A stretch of DNA of 64,000 bases from Sphingomonadales bacterium (GCA_016721875.1 JADKHG010000014.1:382535-446534); one strand, 5' to 3'; positions 52,903-63,480 are shown, numbered from the stretch's first letter. Program-made: numbers and translations. Notes: generated by a model from the letters alone, not told the origin.

Positions 52903-53820
52903 ATGACCACCGAATCCACCTTCATCGAGCTGATGCGCGCTATCGCCAGCGATCCGGCTGCGCGGGGGTTGGCTGATGATGTCGCTGTTGTCGATCTGGG
53001 CACCGAGTCGCTTATCATCACCCATGACATGATGGCGGAGGATGTCCACTGGCTGCCATCCGCCGATGCCGCCGATGTCGCGTGGAAACTGGTTTCGGTC
53101 AATCTGTCCGACCTTGCGGCAAAAGGTGCTGCACCCATCGGCGTTTTGCTGGGCTTCATGCTGGGTGAAGATTCTTGGGATCGCCGCTTTGCCGAGGGGC
53201 TGGGCGAGGTTTTGCGGTATTATGATGTGCCGTTGCTCGGTGGCGATACCGTTGCCAATCGCGGAGACAAGCGTTCCGTCGGGCTGACCGCATTGGGCAG
53301 AGCAACCACCCGGCCGGTGCCGTCGCGCAGCGGTGCAAGGGCTGGGGATATACTGTATGTCACCGGAACATTGGGCGATGCGCTTGCGGGCTTCGAATTT
53401 GCCGAGGTAGGGCTTGAGGGTTTGCCCGAGACAATGGCCGTCTATCATCGCCCGGTCGCACGATTGGCCGACGGGCAGGCGCTGGCGGCTGCGGTGTCTG
53501 CGATGATGGATGTCTCCGATGGCTTGCTGATTGATGCCGAACGGATGGCAGCGGCCAGCGGCGTTGGAATGCAGATTGATTTGGCCGCGATCCCGCTTTC
53601 AATGTCCTATCGGCAGCAACGCGGGGACAGTCTCGACAGCCGGATACAGGCGGCCAGTTGGGGCGATGATTATCAGTTGCTGTTTACCGCGACCGCGGCG
53701 CAAAATCTGCCGGTTGAAGCGACTGCGATCGGCCAAGTCGTGCCGGGATATGGTCTGTCGCTCAGTGACGGGGAAACACCAGTTCCGCTTCCGCAGAAAC
53801 TGGGCTTTGAACATCGCTGA
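52903..53820 (+). CDS. thiL: Thiamine-monophosphate kinase
   Basis: A 305-residue ThiL with GLADDVAVVDLG, DMMAEDVHWLP, WKLVSVNLSDLAAKGAAPIGVLLG, LLGGDTVA and MMDVSDGLLIDAERMAAASGVG, all as in the AIR-synthase-like ATP-binding fold. It makes thiamine diphosphate. It is downstream of nusB, as in many bacteria. Confidence 0.96.
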   Translation: MTTESTFIELMRAIASDPAARGLADDVAVVDLGTESLIITHDMMAEDVHWLPSADAADVAWKLVSVNLSDLAAKGAAPIGVLLGFMLGEDSWDRRFAEGLGEVLRYYDVPLLGGDTVANRGDKRSVGLTALGRATTRPVPSRSGARAGDILYVTGTLGDALAGFEFAEVGLEGLPETMAVYHRPVARLADGQALAAAVSAMMDVSDGLLIDAERMAAASGVGMQIDLAAIPLSMSYRQQRGDSLDSRIQAASWGDDYQLLFTATAAQNLPVEATAIGQVVPGYGLSLSDGETPVPLPQKLGFEHR

Positions 53821-53942
53821 AGCGTGCGGCTTTCGGGCTTGCCCGATGCGGCCTGCCTGCCTATAGCCATCGCGCTCATACCCGCCGCAGAGCGGGTGTT
53901 TCGCGTGCTTTTGCACAAAAACAAACGGGGAAGGGACAGTTC

Positions 53943-56037
53943 ATGTCTTTGACAGTTATCGCAATTATATGCGGTGCCCTGGCCGTGCTTTACGGCTTTG
54001 TCACCAGCCGTCAGGTGCTCAATGCATCTGCCGGTAACGAGAAAATGCAGGAAATTGCCGCTGCGATTCAGGAAGGCGCGCAAGCCTATCTGGGTCGTCA
54101 ATATACCACCATCGCCGTTGTCGGCATTGTGGTTGCAGCCCTTGTGGCGTGGTTCCTTGGCCTGACTTCGGCCACAGGCTTCGTCATTGGCGCGATCCTG
54201 TCGGGCGTTGCAGGCTATATCGGGATGAACATCTCGGTTCGTGCAAATGTTCGCACGGCGGCCGCTGCGCAGACGGGTTTGCAGGCTGGCCTGACCATGG
54301 CATTCCGCGCAGGCGCGATCACCGGCATGCTGGTGGCGGGTCTGGCGCTGCTCGCAATTTCGGTGTTTTTCTATGTGCTGACCGAAGTGCAGGGCATTGC
54401 CGCCAATGACCGTCAGGTCATTGACGCGCTGGTTGCTTTGGCCTTTGGCGCTTCGCTGATCTCGATCTTCGCGCGTCTCGGCGGTGGTATCTTTACCAAG
54501 GCTGCTGACGTTGGCGCTGATTTGGTCGGCAAGGTTGAAGCTGGGATCCCTGAAGACGACCCACGCAACCCTGCCGTGATCGCGGACAATGTTGGTGACA
54601 ATGTTGGTGACTGCGCCGGTATGGCTGCTGACTTGTTCGAAACCTATGTTGTTACCGTTGGTGCGACGATGGTGCTGATCGCGTTGCTCGTCAAAAATGC
54701 TGGCGATCAGCTGCTCAACCTGATGAGCCTGCCTCTGCTGATTGGCGGCGCGTGCATCCTGACCTCGATCCTGGGCACCTATTTCGTCAAGCTCGGCAAG
54801 TCGAACAATGTCATGGGCGCGATGTACAAGGGCTTCACGGTCACCGCTGTGACGTCCGCGTTTCTGATCTGGTTCGTGATCGATTATGCTCTGGGTGGCA
54901 TGGAAAATATGGTCGGTGATTATACCGGTCGCACATTGTTCTATTGCTCGATCCTTGGTCTGGTTATCACTGGTCTGATCATTTGGATCACCGAATATTA
55001 CACCGGCACAAATTATCGTCCGGTGCGGTCAATCGCAAAAGCTTCGGAAACCGGCCACGGTACCAACGTCATTCAGGGTCTGGCTATCAGCCTTGGATCG
55101 ACCGCATTGCCGACAATTGTCATCGTCGCCGGGATCATCATCGCCTTCAAGCTTGCGGGCCTGATCGGTATCGCCTTTGCGGCAACCGCGATGTTGGCGT
55201 TGGCGGGCATGGTCGTCGCTCGACGCCTATGGCCCGGTGACTGACAATGCCGGTGGTATTGCCGAAATGGCTGGTCTTGATGATTCGGTCCGTGAAAAGA
55301 CCGATCTTCTCGACGCCGTGGGCAACACCACCAAGGCTGTGACCAAGGGCTATGCCATCGGTTCGGCAGGTCTTGCCGCGCTGGTGCTGTTCGCAGCCTA
55401 TACGACCGACCTGAAGGAATTCTTCCCGAATCTGACGGTCGATTTCAGCCTCGAAAACCCCTATGTCATAGTCGGCCTGTTGCTGGGCGCTTTGCTGCCC
55501 TATCTGTTCGGCGCGATGGGGATGACGGCTGTTGGTCGTGCGGCGGGTGAAGTGGTGAAGGACGTTCGCGACCAGTTCGCCAATGACCCCGGCATCATGA
55601 CCTTCAAGTCAAAACCCAACTATGCTCGCACTGTTGACCTCGTCACCAAGGCAGCGATCAAGGAAATGATCATTCCGTCGCTGTTGCCGGTGCTGGCACC
55701 GATTGTGGTCTATTATGTGATCTTTGGTGTTGCCGGACAGGCACAGGGCTTTGCCGCTCTGGGTGCTCTGCTTCTCGGCGTGATCGTTGGCGGCCTGTTC
55801 GTCGCGATCTCGATGACCTCGGGTGGTGGTGCCTGGGACAATGCCAAGAAATATATCGAAGACGGCCATCATGGTGGCAAGGGTTCGGAAGCGCACAAAG
55901 CGGCCGTGACAGGTGACACCGTTGGCGATCCTTACAAGGATACCGCTGGCCCCGCCGTCAACCCGATGATCAAGATCACCAACATCGTTGCCTTGTTGCT
56001 TCTGGCGGCACTGGCTAGCGGCCACGCTGCGATGTAA
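53943..56037 (+). CDS. hppA: H+-translocating pyrophosphatase, K+-insensitive (one frameshift)
   Basis: The reconstructed protein is about 698 residues with some 16 membrane helices. The PPi/Mg site is intact (EDDPRNPAVIADNVGDNVGDCAGM). GNTTKAVTKGYA has Lys where K+-dependent enzymes have Ala, so it should be K+-insensitive and pump protons. The frame breaks at about 55219-55222: MVVA is followed by a jump, and two extra bases (CT) restore LDAYGPVTDNAGGIAEM. An intact ancestor is certain; sequence error is likely. Confidence 0.94.
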
Positions 56038-56062
56038 TCGATCTGGCCTTTGGCTGAAAACC

Positions 56063-56094
56063 AACCCCGTCGGAGCGATCCGGCGGGGTTTGTT
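56063..56094 (+). terminator. hppA terminator
   Basis: AACCCCGTCGG (56063-56073) pairs with CCGGCGGGGTT (56080-56090, one G-T wobble) and is followed by TTGTTTTG. It lies 25 bp after the hppA stop. Confidence 0.85.
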
Positions 56095-56157
56095 TTGTGG
56101 TGCGGCTCCGCTGTTAGCACTATTTTTGCGACTTGCTGCTAAGGCGAGAAGCAAGAA

Positions 56158-57396
56158 ATGGAGCAAGAAGGCCCTGTGAACGCATTGGCAGTGGATATGA
56201 GCAGCGATTTTCTGACAGATCGGGCGGGTACAAGCCGTCCGGCTGCGCAGCTGTGCACAGTGCGGGTGTCGGTTGCACGTGACCGGCTGCTCGATCTGGA
56301 ATTTGGAGCGCTTTGGGATGTGCTGGCTGCCCGCGCTTCCGAACCCAACCCTTTCTGCGAACGCTGGTATCTCGATCCCGCACTAAACGCTTTCGACCAA
56401 AAATCGGAAGTTGCTTTGATCGAACTTTGGTCAGGCGCGCATCTCGTCGGGCTTATGCCGACCTATCGCGAAACCCGCTATGCGGGGCTACCGATTGCGA
56501 CAACGCAAAACTGGCTTAACGCCAACGCCTTTCTGGGCACACCTTTGATCGAAGCCGGGTTTGAAGCGGCTTTTTGGGATGCAGTGTTGCAGCATTGCGA
56601 CGCGGCGCGTGACGCGGGTTTGTTTTTCCACTGCACCGGTCTGGTTCGCGGCGGCCCGATAGCAACCGCGCTTTACGCCATTTGTGCAGCACAGAATCGG
56701 CGGTACGGTTTGGTTTTCGCCGAGGAGCGAGCGCTGCTTGAAAGTGGCATGGCACCGCAGGTCTATTATGAAGCGCATGTGCGCGGCAAGAAGCGCAAAG
56801 AACTCCGCCGCCAGCAAAACCGGTTGTCGGAACTTGGCAAATTGGAATTTGAGCGCAGCGACGGCGCGAACAACCTTAATGGCTGGATCGATGAATTCCT
56901 CGCGCTGGAACGGCGCGGATGGAAGGGTGCCAACGGCTCGGCGCTGGCTTGTGCTGCCGACACGACGGCACTGTTCCGCAACGCGCTGCAAGGCGCTGCA
57001 CAGGCAGGTAAGCTTGAACTGTTGGCGCTGCGGCTCGACGGGCGGGCGATTGCGATGCTGGTGACCTTTCTGTGTTTACCGGGCAGCTTCTCGTTCAAGA
57101 CCGCCTTTGACGAGGACCATGCCCGCTTTTCACCCGGCGTATTGTTGCAGATTGAGAATTTGAAGTTGCTTGAAAAGGCCGGGCTGGATTGGTGCGACAG
57201 TTGCGCGGCCCAAGACCATCCGATGATCGACAGCCTGTGGGGTGGGCGCAGGACCGTTGGTCGCTGGTCAGTCGCCATCGGCGGTCCGGCGCGGCGCATG
57301 GCGTTTGCGACATTGCTCAAGGCGGAAAAGGCCAAAAGCCAATTGCGCAAGATCAAGGACAAACCGGCTGAATTCGCGACAGGAGACGAAGCATGA
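56158..57396 (+). CDS. GNAT superfamily acyltransferase (Acetyltransf_6/CelD-like)
   Basis: A 412-residue soluble protein with a double GNAT-like arrangement. The second half has VYYEAHVRGKKRKELRRQQNRLSELG, WIDEFLALERRGWKGANGSALA and LLALRLDGRAIAMLVTFLCLPGSFSFKTAFDEDHARFSPGVLLQIENLK, as in CelD/FemAB-type acyltransferases. Substrates in this family range from polysaccharide precursors to sphingoid bases. The stop overlaps the next ATG, so it works with, or at least with the expression of, the JmjC-cupin protein. Confidence 0.75.
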   Translation: MEQEGPVNALAVDMSSDFLTDRAGTSRPAAQLCTVRVSVARDRLLDLEFGALWDVLAARASEPNPFCERWYLDPALNAFDQKSEVALIELWSGAHLVGLMPTYRETRYAGLPIATTQNWLNANAFLGTPLIEAGFEAAFWDAVLQHCDAARDAGLFFHCTGLVRGGPIATALYAICAAQNRRYGLVFAEERALLESGMAPQVYYEAHVRGKKRKELRRQQNRLSELGKLEFERSDGANNLNGWIDEFLALERRGWKGANGSALACAADTTALFRNALQGAAQAGKLELLALRLDGRAIAMLVTFLCLPGSFSFKTAFDEDHARFSPGVLLQIENLKLLEKAGLDWCDSCAAQDHPMIDSLWGGRRTVGRWSVAIGGPARRMAFATLLKAEKAKSQLRKIKDKPAEFATGDEA

Positions 57397-58241
57397 ACGC
57401 GATTTTCAACGATGACGCCCGTGCTGCCTTTGCCGCAGCCTATCCCGAAACCCCGCATGCGCTGCACCACAATTTGCGCGATCATCCAATGTTGACGCTC
57501 GAGGCGCTGGCAACATTGGCGGAGGGGCTGCCTGAGGCTTCGATCGAATATAATCGGGGCGACCTGCCCACCGGGGTTGATCCCGATGGGAAGGCTGACC
57601 TGTCCAACGGCCTGTCGATCGGCGACACCATCCGTCAGGTCGATAGCTGCCGCAGCTGGGCGGTGCTGAAGAATATCCAGCAGGTACCAGCCTATCGCGA
57701 GCTTCTGCTGTCGCTGTTGGCAGAGCTGAAGCCGATTATTGAATCGCGGACCGGCGCCATGCTCAACCCGCAGGGCTTTCTTTTCGTGTCATCGCCCGAT
57801 GCGGTGACGCCTTATCATTTCGACCCCGAACATAATATCCTGCTGCAACTCAAAGGCAGTAAAACGATGGTGCAGTTTCCTGCGGGCGACGCTGCCTTTG
57901 CGCCCGACGAAACCCACGAAACCTATCACACCGGTGGCAGCCGCAACCTTGTGTGGAATGACGCATTGGCTGCCGGGGGCAAAGCGTTCCCGCTTGAACC
58001 AGGCGATGCAGTGTTCGTGCCGGTGATGGCACCGCACCATGTCAAGGTCGGGCCTGATCCCTCGATTTCGATGTCAATCACATGGCGCAGCGACTGGAGC
58101 TTTGCCGAGGCCGATGCCCGCGCCTTTAACAGCGTGTTGCGACGGATGGGAATGCGCCCGCGCCCGCCCGGCCGCTTCCCTGCGCAAAACAGCGCAAAGG
58201 CCTATGCTTGGCGAGTGATGCGCAAATTGGGCGCTGGCTGA
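57393..58241 (+). CDS. JmjC-type cupin (putative Fe(II)/2-oxoglutarate oxygenase)
   Basis: A 282-residue protein. TPYHFDPEHNILLQLKGSKTMVQFP holds the HxD metal pair (His142, Asp144), and VMAPHHVKVGP the distal His (215 or 216), the facial triad of JmjC/cupin-8 hydroxylases. The first 120 residues have a helical region with YNRGDLPTGVDPDG. The substrate is unknown. It is coupled to the upstream GNAT gene by a 4-bp overlap. Confidence 0.75.
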   Translation: MNAIFNDDARAAFAAAYPETPHALHHNLRDHPMLTLEALATLAEGLPEASIEYNRGDLPTGVDPDGKADLSNGLSIGDTIRQVDSCRSWAVLKNIQQVPAYRELLLSLLAELKPIIESRTGAMLNPQGFLFVSSPDAVTPYHFDPEHNILLQLKGSKTMVQFPAGDAAFAPDETHETYHTGGSRNLVWNDALAAGGKAFPLEPGDAVFVPVMAPHHVKVGPDPSISMSITWRSDWSFAEADARAFNSVLRRMGMRPRPPGRFPAQNSAKAYAWRVMRKLGAG

Positions 58242-58247
58242 GCAAAC

Positions 58248-58727
58248 TCACTCGACGATTTCGTACCACGGTCCGGCGAGCCCGCTTTCGTCGATCGTGC
58301 GCCAGTTGACGGTGCCGCCATCGGCGGACACCTCCCAGATCACCGGGGGCCGGCTCCACTCGCTGACGATATAGACCGGCAGTTTCACCGCCTTTGCGAG
58401 CGCAACGTCGATCGCATCGGGTTCACTACGCGGTCTGCGAACGGCGGGGCGCGTTCGCAATACGGCAACGGTGCCTTCCTCGAGTGTAGGTGTGACCTCA
58501 GCATTGGGTTCCAGCGCGCTCATCGCTCCGACTCCCAGATTGCCATCCTTGACGATGAAGGCAATCAACATATCTGCCTGCTTGTCGTCGGGATCGACCA
58601 CTCTGCGTGCAATTGAATCGCCAACATTGCGCGCAGCCACCGACAAGGTGATTTGCTCTTGCGCCGCTACAACCGGGCCGGAGAAAACCAAGGTCAAAAG
58701 CAATAGAGGAAACAGGCGAAAGCGCAT
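58248..58727 (-). CDS. Secreted JAMM-like protein lacking metal ligands
   Basis: A 159-residue protein with a signal peptide (1 to about 21, ending VVAA). The mature part has LIAFIVKDGNLGVGAM, then GTVAVLRTRP (85-94), six residues, then SEPD (101-104), then AKAVKLPVYIVSEW and IWEVSADGGTVNW. The spacing equals the JAMM signature H-x-H-P-x6-S-x2-D but with Arg91 and Arg93 in place of both His. So it probably has an MPN/JAB-like fold (as in DUF4329) without peptidase activity. Function unknown. Convergent with the JmjC gene. Confidence 0.6.
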   Translation of the reverse strand: MRFRLFPLLLLTLVFSGPVVAAQEQITLSVAARNVGDSIARRVVDPDDKQADMLIAFIVKDGNLGVGAMSALEPNAEVTPTLEEGTVAVLRTRPAVRRPRSEPDAIDVALAKAVKLPVYIVSEWSRPPVIWEVSADGGTVNWRTIDESGLAGPWYEIVE

Positions 58728-58756
58728 GCTGTCGCTCTAGCGGCTTCGGAACGCGA

Positions 58757-61437
58757 TCAAAAGCGTTTCCGGAAGCTGATTTCAAACACCCGTCCCTGCG
58801 GATCGAGCAGCCCCGGCTGATAGCTTAGCGGGACATTGCCCGCGGCATCGCGGACATCCATTGCTGTTCCCAACACATTGTCGACGCGAATGGCTATCCG
58901 GCTGCCTTTGAGAAGCGGCACCTTCTTGGTCAGATCGCCACGCTGATCAAGATTGATGAAGATAAAGGCATTGAGGCTCGCCAGATCGCCAAAGTGAAGG
59001 TCCCCGCTGCCCGTCAGCGCATTGCCATCGATGCGGGTTGCGCTGCGGTAATTGCCTTCAAGGCGGAAACCCAAACCTTTGAAAAAGGCGCCGCCAGATA
59101 ATGTCAGCTCATGACGTGGCGCGCCACCCAGACTATCGCGCGCCGATCCGTTGAGCAGATCAAGCAGCGGTACGCCGGGACGGATCAATATTTGTTCGTT
59201 GATTCGGTAGGTGTGATAAAGTGCAACCTGCCAGCGGCTCGGCGGGCCACCACCGGGCATTCCCATCGGGCCACGACCGCCGCCACCACCACCGGGACGG
59301 CCAGCACCGGGGCCGCCGCCACGAGGCCCGCCGGCACCCGGTCCGCGACCACCGCCACCCATTCCCATCGGCCCACCACCTTGTGGCTGTTTGCCGATTG
59401 ATCCCGACATGTTGAAGCCCCAGCGGATGCGTTCGCCCTTTTCGCGAGCATAATTGACCGCGCGCTGGTCGATCCGGATCAACTGGCCGTCGGCATCTCG
59501 GAACACCCGGTCGGGAAATGCCGCCTCGATCTCTGGTGTTAACAACGGAAAAGAAGACGTCGTGTTGCTGCTGCGGTTGCGGAAATATTCGAGTTGCAGC
59601 CCCAGCCCTTCGACAAAGGAAGGGCTCTAATCGACCCCAGCTTGATGTCGCGGCGCTTTTCGGAAACGAGCGCCGGATTGCCGCCGCTGACCACATCGAT
59701 GAAGCGGCTCTCGCCGCGCACAAAATCGAAATAGGCGACATTGGGTGTGGTAATTAGTGGATTGCCAAGTTGGCTCAGCGTTGGTGCTGTTTCGTCCCCG
59801 ATCAGCGATGCAGAAAAGGACAGCCCCTTTACAGGAGACCAGCGCAACCCTGCGCCATATTCGACAAGCCGACCGAAGGAGGAGACGTCGGATATGCCGA
59901 AATTGCCGTTGACCGAAAAGTCGCCAATTGCGCCAATCCCGCCGGTATCGCGTTCGACCAAAGGCACTTCGACGTTTACGGCACCGTTGATTCGATTGCG
60001 TTTAAGGAAGCTGTCGGTGCTGATCCCGCGTCGAAAGGATCTGGTGTCAAAATGCTTGTTATCAAACCCGCTGCTCAAGGTCATGGTAACGGGGCCTGCA
60101 GGAAGCATGAAAAGCCGCCCTGACAAGGTTCCCCTAAGGGTTAGCGCACGCGCCGAGCTGTCGGAGGTATCGGGGTTTGAAAACAGCAGGTCACTGCCAA
60201 ATTGTGCGGCAAACGGATTGACCGTTCCTGCGCTCACCGCACTGCGCAACACCGAATAGTCGGCATTGGTAAAGGCTGTAGTCTCACTGTCGCTGAGATC
60301 ATAATCCGCCGTCAGCGCCAACCGCCAGCCACCAATGACGCTGTTAAAGCCAGCGCCAAATTGCAGCGTGTTCGACTTGGAGCTGCGTTCAAGCGCGCGT
60401 GGGGACAAGAAATAACGGTTGAGCGCGACATCCTGTCCAAAAGGGCTGAACGAGCTTGATGCCGGGAGTAAGAAGGTTGCCGATGGCAAGCCGTTAAGGC
60501 TCTGCTGATCCTGCAATTCATAGGATCCATTGAGCGCAAAATTGGTTTGCGGACCCAGCACCTTGCTCCAGCTGGTTGTCACCTGAAACCGCTGGAAAGA
60601 TGGTAGCAGCGTCCGGTAGGCACCAATATCGCCATCCGCAGATTGATTGGCATTGGCGGCAAAGCCTGCCAGTGTTGGACTTGTTCCTCCGGGGACGGAC
60701 GCAGTGGTTACGGTCTCGCCAGCAAGCGCGCTCAGCGCAGGATCAATCTCTCCGTCTATGCCTAGGCCAGTGATATTGCCGGCAAGCGCGTAGGGCGCGC
60801 TGGCAGCGCTGGAAACTATGTCGCGCTCGTCCTCGGTCAATTTGGTCCGCCGTTCAAACTCGATATCGACGTTGAAACGGTTATCCTTGCCGATGCGGGT
60901 GAAGTTGGTCTCGAACTCCTGCCGGTCGAACCCGCCCTTTTGCGGCGCGGCATATTCAACTTCGGCGTTGAAGCTCGCAAAATTATCCTTGAGGATGAAG
61001 TTGATCACCCGTTGATCAGGACGAAAGCCATATTGCAGCGCAACCTCTTCGGGGAAAATCTGCACCTGCTTGATCGCCTCGGGCGGCAGGTCGCGAATGT
61101 CGCGAAAGCTGGAAATGCGCTGGCCGTTGAGCAGGATCACCGGCGGGCCGCTGCCACGCCCACGCCCTGAACCGGCCTGAGGGGCAACCGCCGCAACAAT
61201 ATCGGCAACCGAGGACCCGCCCAGCGCCTGCACATCGGCCTCGCTCAGCTCATCAATCGGCGCCGCGTCGGTCTCAACCGCCCCGCGCACACGTTCCGCC
61301 GTCACGATGATGACGGTTTCGCTTTCTTCTGCCGTGACTTCCGCTTCGGGGACCTCCTGCATCGCAAAGGCAGATGCAGGGGCAATAGCGAAAAGGCTGA
61401 CGCCGGACAGCAGGGGGGAAAGAGGGCATTTCAGCAT
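58757..61437 (-). CDS. TonB-dependent receptor-like outer membrane protein (one frameshift)
   Basis: The reconstructed protein is about 893 residues. It has a signal peptide (ending SAFAMQ), a plug domain (ETVIIVTAERVRGAVE, SVADIVAAVAPQAGSGRGRGSGPPVILLNGQRI, RDLPPEAIKQVQIFPEEVALQYGF) and a barrel ending in GRVFEISFRKRF with a terminal Phe. The frame breaks at about 59624-59630: one missing base separates DIKLGSIR from PSFVEGLGLQLEY. A Gly/Pro/Met-rich insert (59240-59383) interrupts one loop. Such SusC-like or carbohydrate receptors are common in sphingomonads; the ligand is unknown. Confidence 0.85.
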
Positions 61438-61602
61438 GGGGAGAGCGTCGCTTTGATTTCGTTGTTGCGTCTTAATGGCATTGGCAGGCCTGTATTGGCA
61501 CCCCTTTTCGTGTCACAATTTGTCGCATCTTCCCTTTTGCTACTATTGCGGCTAAAGGCGCGGCCAAGCGAACCACAATGGATTTTTCCTGTAAGGGGCC
61601 GA

Positions 61603-61820
61603 ATGGCAAAAGAAGAACTTATCGAGATGCGCGGCACAGTGCGTGAACTGTTGCCCAACGCAATGTTTCGTGTCGAACTGGAAAATGGTCATGAGGTATT
61701 GGGCCATACCGCAGGCAAGATGCGCAAGAACCGCATACGCGTGCTCGTCGGTGACGAAGTGCTGTGCGAAATGACCCCTATGATCTGACCAAGGGCCGGA
61801 TCACTTACCGCTTCAAATAA
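61603..61820 (+). CDS. infA: Translation initiation factor IF-1 (one frameshift)
   Basis: The start MAKEELIEMRGTVRELLPNAMF and the segment ENGHEVLGHTAGKMRKNRIRVLVGDEVLCEMTP are the OB fold of IF-1. The frame then breaks: CCCC at 61775-61778 should be CCCCC, which restores YDLTKGRITYRFK and the stop at 61820, giving the normal 72 residues. infA is essential, so the deletion is almost surely an error in the sequence. AAGGGGCC lies upstream of the ATG. maf begins 11 bp after the stop. Confidence 0.95.
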
Positions 61821-61831
61821 GGCGGCAGCCC

Positions 61832-62400
61832 TTGCGGCTCGTACTCGCATCTTCCAGCCCCCGCCGTCGCGACCTGCTCGCGCGGATTGCGGTCGTGCCT
61901 GAAAGGATCGCCTCGCCTGATATCGACGAGACTCCGCGCAAAGGAGAAATCGCACGGGTCTATGCGCTGCGCATGGCGATTGAAAAGGCACAGGCGGTTG
62001 CCCGTGCCGAGGTGAAATCGTCATTGCTGGCGACACCACCGTTGCGGTGGGGCGACGCATATTACCGCAGGCCGCAGATGCGGACATGCAACGCAGCTTT
62101 CTGGAATTGCTCAGCGGACGGCGGCACCATGTGATGAGCGCGGTCTGTGTGATTGATGGCGAAGGCAAAGTGCGTCACCGGATCAGCGACAGCATTGTTC
62201 GCTTCAAACGGCTGGGGGCGGCAGAAATCGAGGCCTATATCGCCAGCGGCGAAGAGTTGGGCAAAGCAGGCGGCTATGCCATACAGGGGCGTGCAGAGGC
62301 GCTGATCGACTGGATGGCAGGCAGCCATTCGGGGGTGGTCGGCCTGCCGCTCTATGAAACCCGCACCCTGCTGCGTTCGGCGGGTTATCCGGTCGAATGA
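61832..62400 (+). CDS. maf: Maf family nucleotide pyrophosphatase (one frameshift)
   Basis: The reconstructed 189-residue protein begins with TTG and has LVLASSSPRRRDLL, PDIDETPRKGE, and, after the break, DTTVAVGRRIL (catalytic Asp), FLELLSGRRHHVMSAVCVI, and YIASGEELGKAGGYAIQGRAEALI. The break is at 62011-62012: one extra G restores AEGEIVIAGDTT. Maf proteins hydrolyse dTTP/UTP or modified nucleotides. It follows infA directly, as in other sphingomonads, and its stop overlaps the RNase start. Confidence 0.9.
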
Positions 62401-63480
62401 CTCGCAGCCTGCTGTGGGATGCAGCGCCGGGCGAAGTCCGCGCCGGACTGGTCGAAGATGGCGCGCTGGTCGAGTTCAGGATTTTCCGTCCGCACAGGCC
62501 CTTGTTCATTCCGGGATCTCTGTATGGCGCAAGTTACTCTATCGAAATGGCGGCAAGACCTTTGTCGAAATGGGCCGCCATTTCCGAAGCGAAATCGGAA
62601 AATACACCCAATTTGCCCGAAGGCGCGATGATCTCGGTCGGAAATGGTCCGTGGTCGATCCCCGAACCAGGCCGCTGGAAAACGCAATCGTCCGCTGGGC
62701 GCCAGATGTCGCCTGGGGCGGACTTTGGGCTATAGTCCCGAAGCGCCCAAGGCGCGGTTCCTCAAGCATATGGTGCAATCGGTCGAAACGATCTTGTGTC
62801 CGGACGCGTTGATCGCGCGACCTGCAAGCAGTGCTTGATGCTGGCACGCCAGCAGGTGTCGATCGACGCTGCCGCCATTGCAGACGCCGATTTTGACAGC
62901 CTGATCGAAAGCGCCGTACACGGCGAATTCCCGATCGAGGCAGCATGCTTTCCATCAGACGCGCGCGCGATGACGATGATCGACATCGACGGCGGTGGCG
63001 ATCCTATGCTGCTCAATCTTGCCGCTGCATTTGGAAATCCCGCGCCTGTTGCGCTTGCTCCGACATCGGTGGGCAAATCGGGATCGATTTCCTCAACCTT
63101 CCCGACCGCAAAGCACGGTTGCAGGTTGATGCTGCACTCGAAGCCGCCTGCAAAGCCGCTTGGACAGCATGAGCGTGCAGCGATGAACGGTTTCGGCTTT
63201 GTGCAAATCGTGCGCCCGTCCCGGACCATCTATTCCTGAAATCCTGTGCGGAACCACCGGCCGAATGACCTTTGACAGCCGGGCGGTGGTATTGCTGCGC
63301 ACCGCAGCGCGATCCGTCGGGCATGGAAAACGCCAATTGGTGGCGCATCCTTCGATCATCAGGCTGATCGCGCAATGGCCCGAACGAGGTTGCAGCATTG
63401 CAGGCATCGCTTGGTGTCGCGATTGGACTGGTTCCCGACGCGCAGTTAAGTGGCTATGGCCATGTCCATGTCTCTCCTAA
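62397..63480 (+). CDS. Ribonuclease E/G family protein (many frameshifts)
   Basis: Starting MTRSLLWDAAPGEVRAGLVEDGALVEFRIFR, the protein follows the short alphaproteobacterial RNase E/G-like family. Recognisable pieces occur in all three frames: NGGKTFVEMG, SIPEPGRWKT, ACKQCLMLARQQ, DFDSLIESAVHGEFP, IGGQIGIDFLNLPDRKARLQVDAALE, ERAAMNGFGFVQIVRP, GPSIPEILCG, QASLGVAIGLVPDAQLSGYGHVHVS. I count at least eight indels. Either the gene is dead or the sequence here is poor; the latter fits infA and maf. The end at 63480 assumes a 2-bp excess in the TCTCTCC run. Confidence 0.75.

Noticed and set aside
56158..57396. Bacterial ceramide synthase
   Set aside because: The GNAT-like fold alone is not diagnostic and no serine palmitoyltransferase or other sphingolipid gene is near.
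59600..59632. A third REP-like copy (CCCTTCGACAAAGGAAGGGC)
   Set aside because: It lies inside the TonB receptor coding frame (PSFVEGLG) and lacks the GAGCCTG half of the element.
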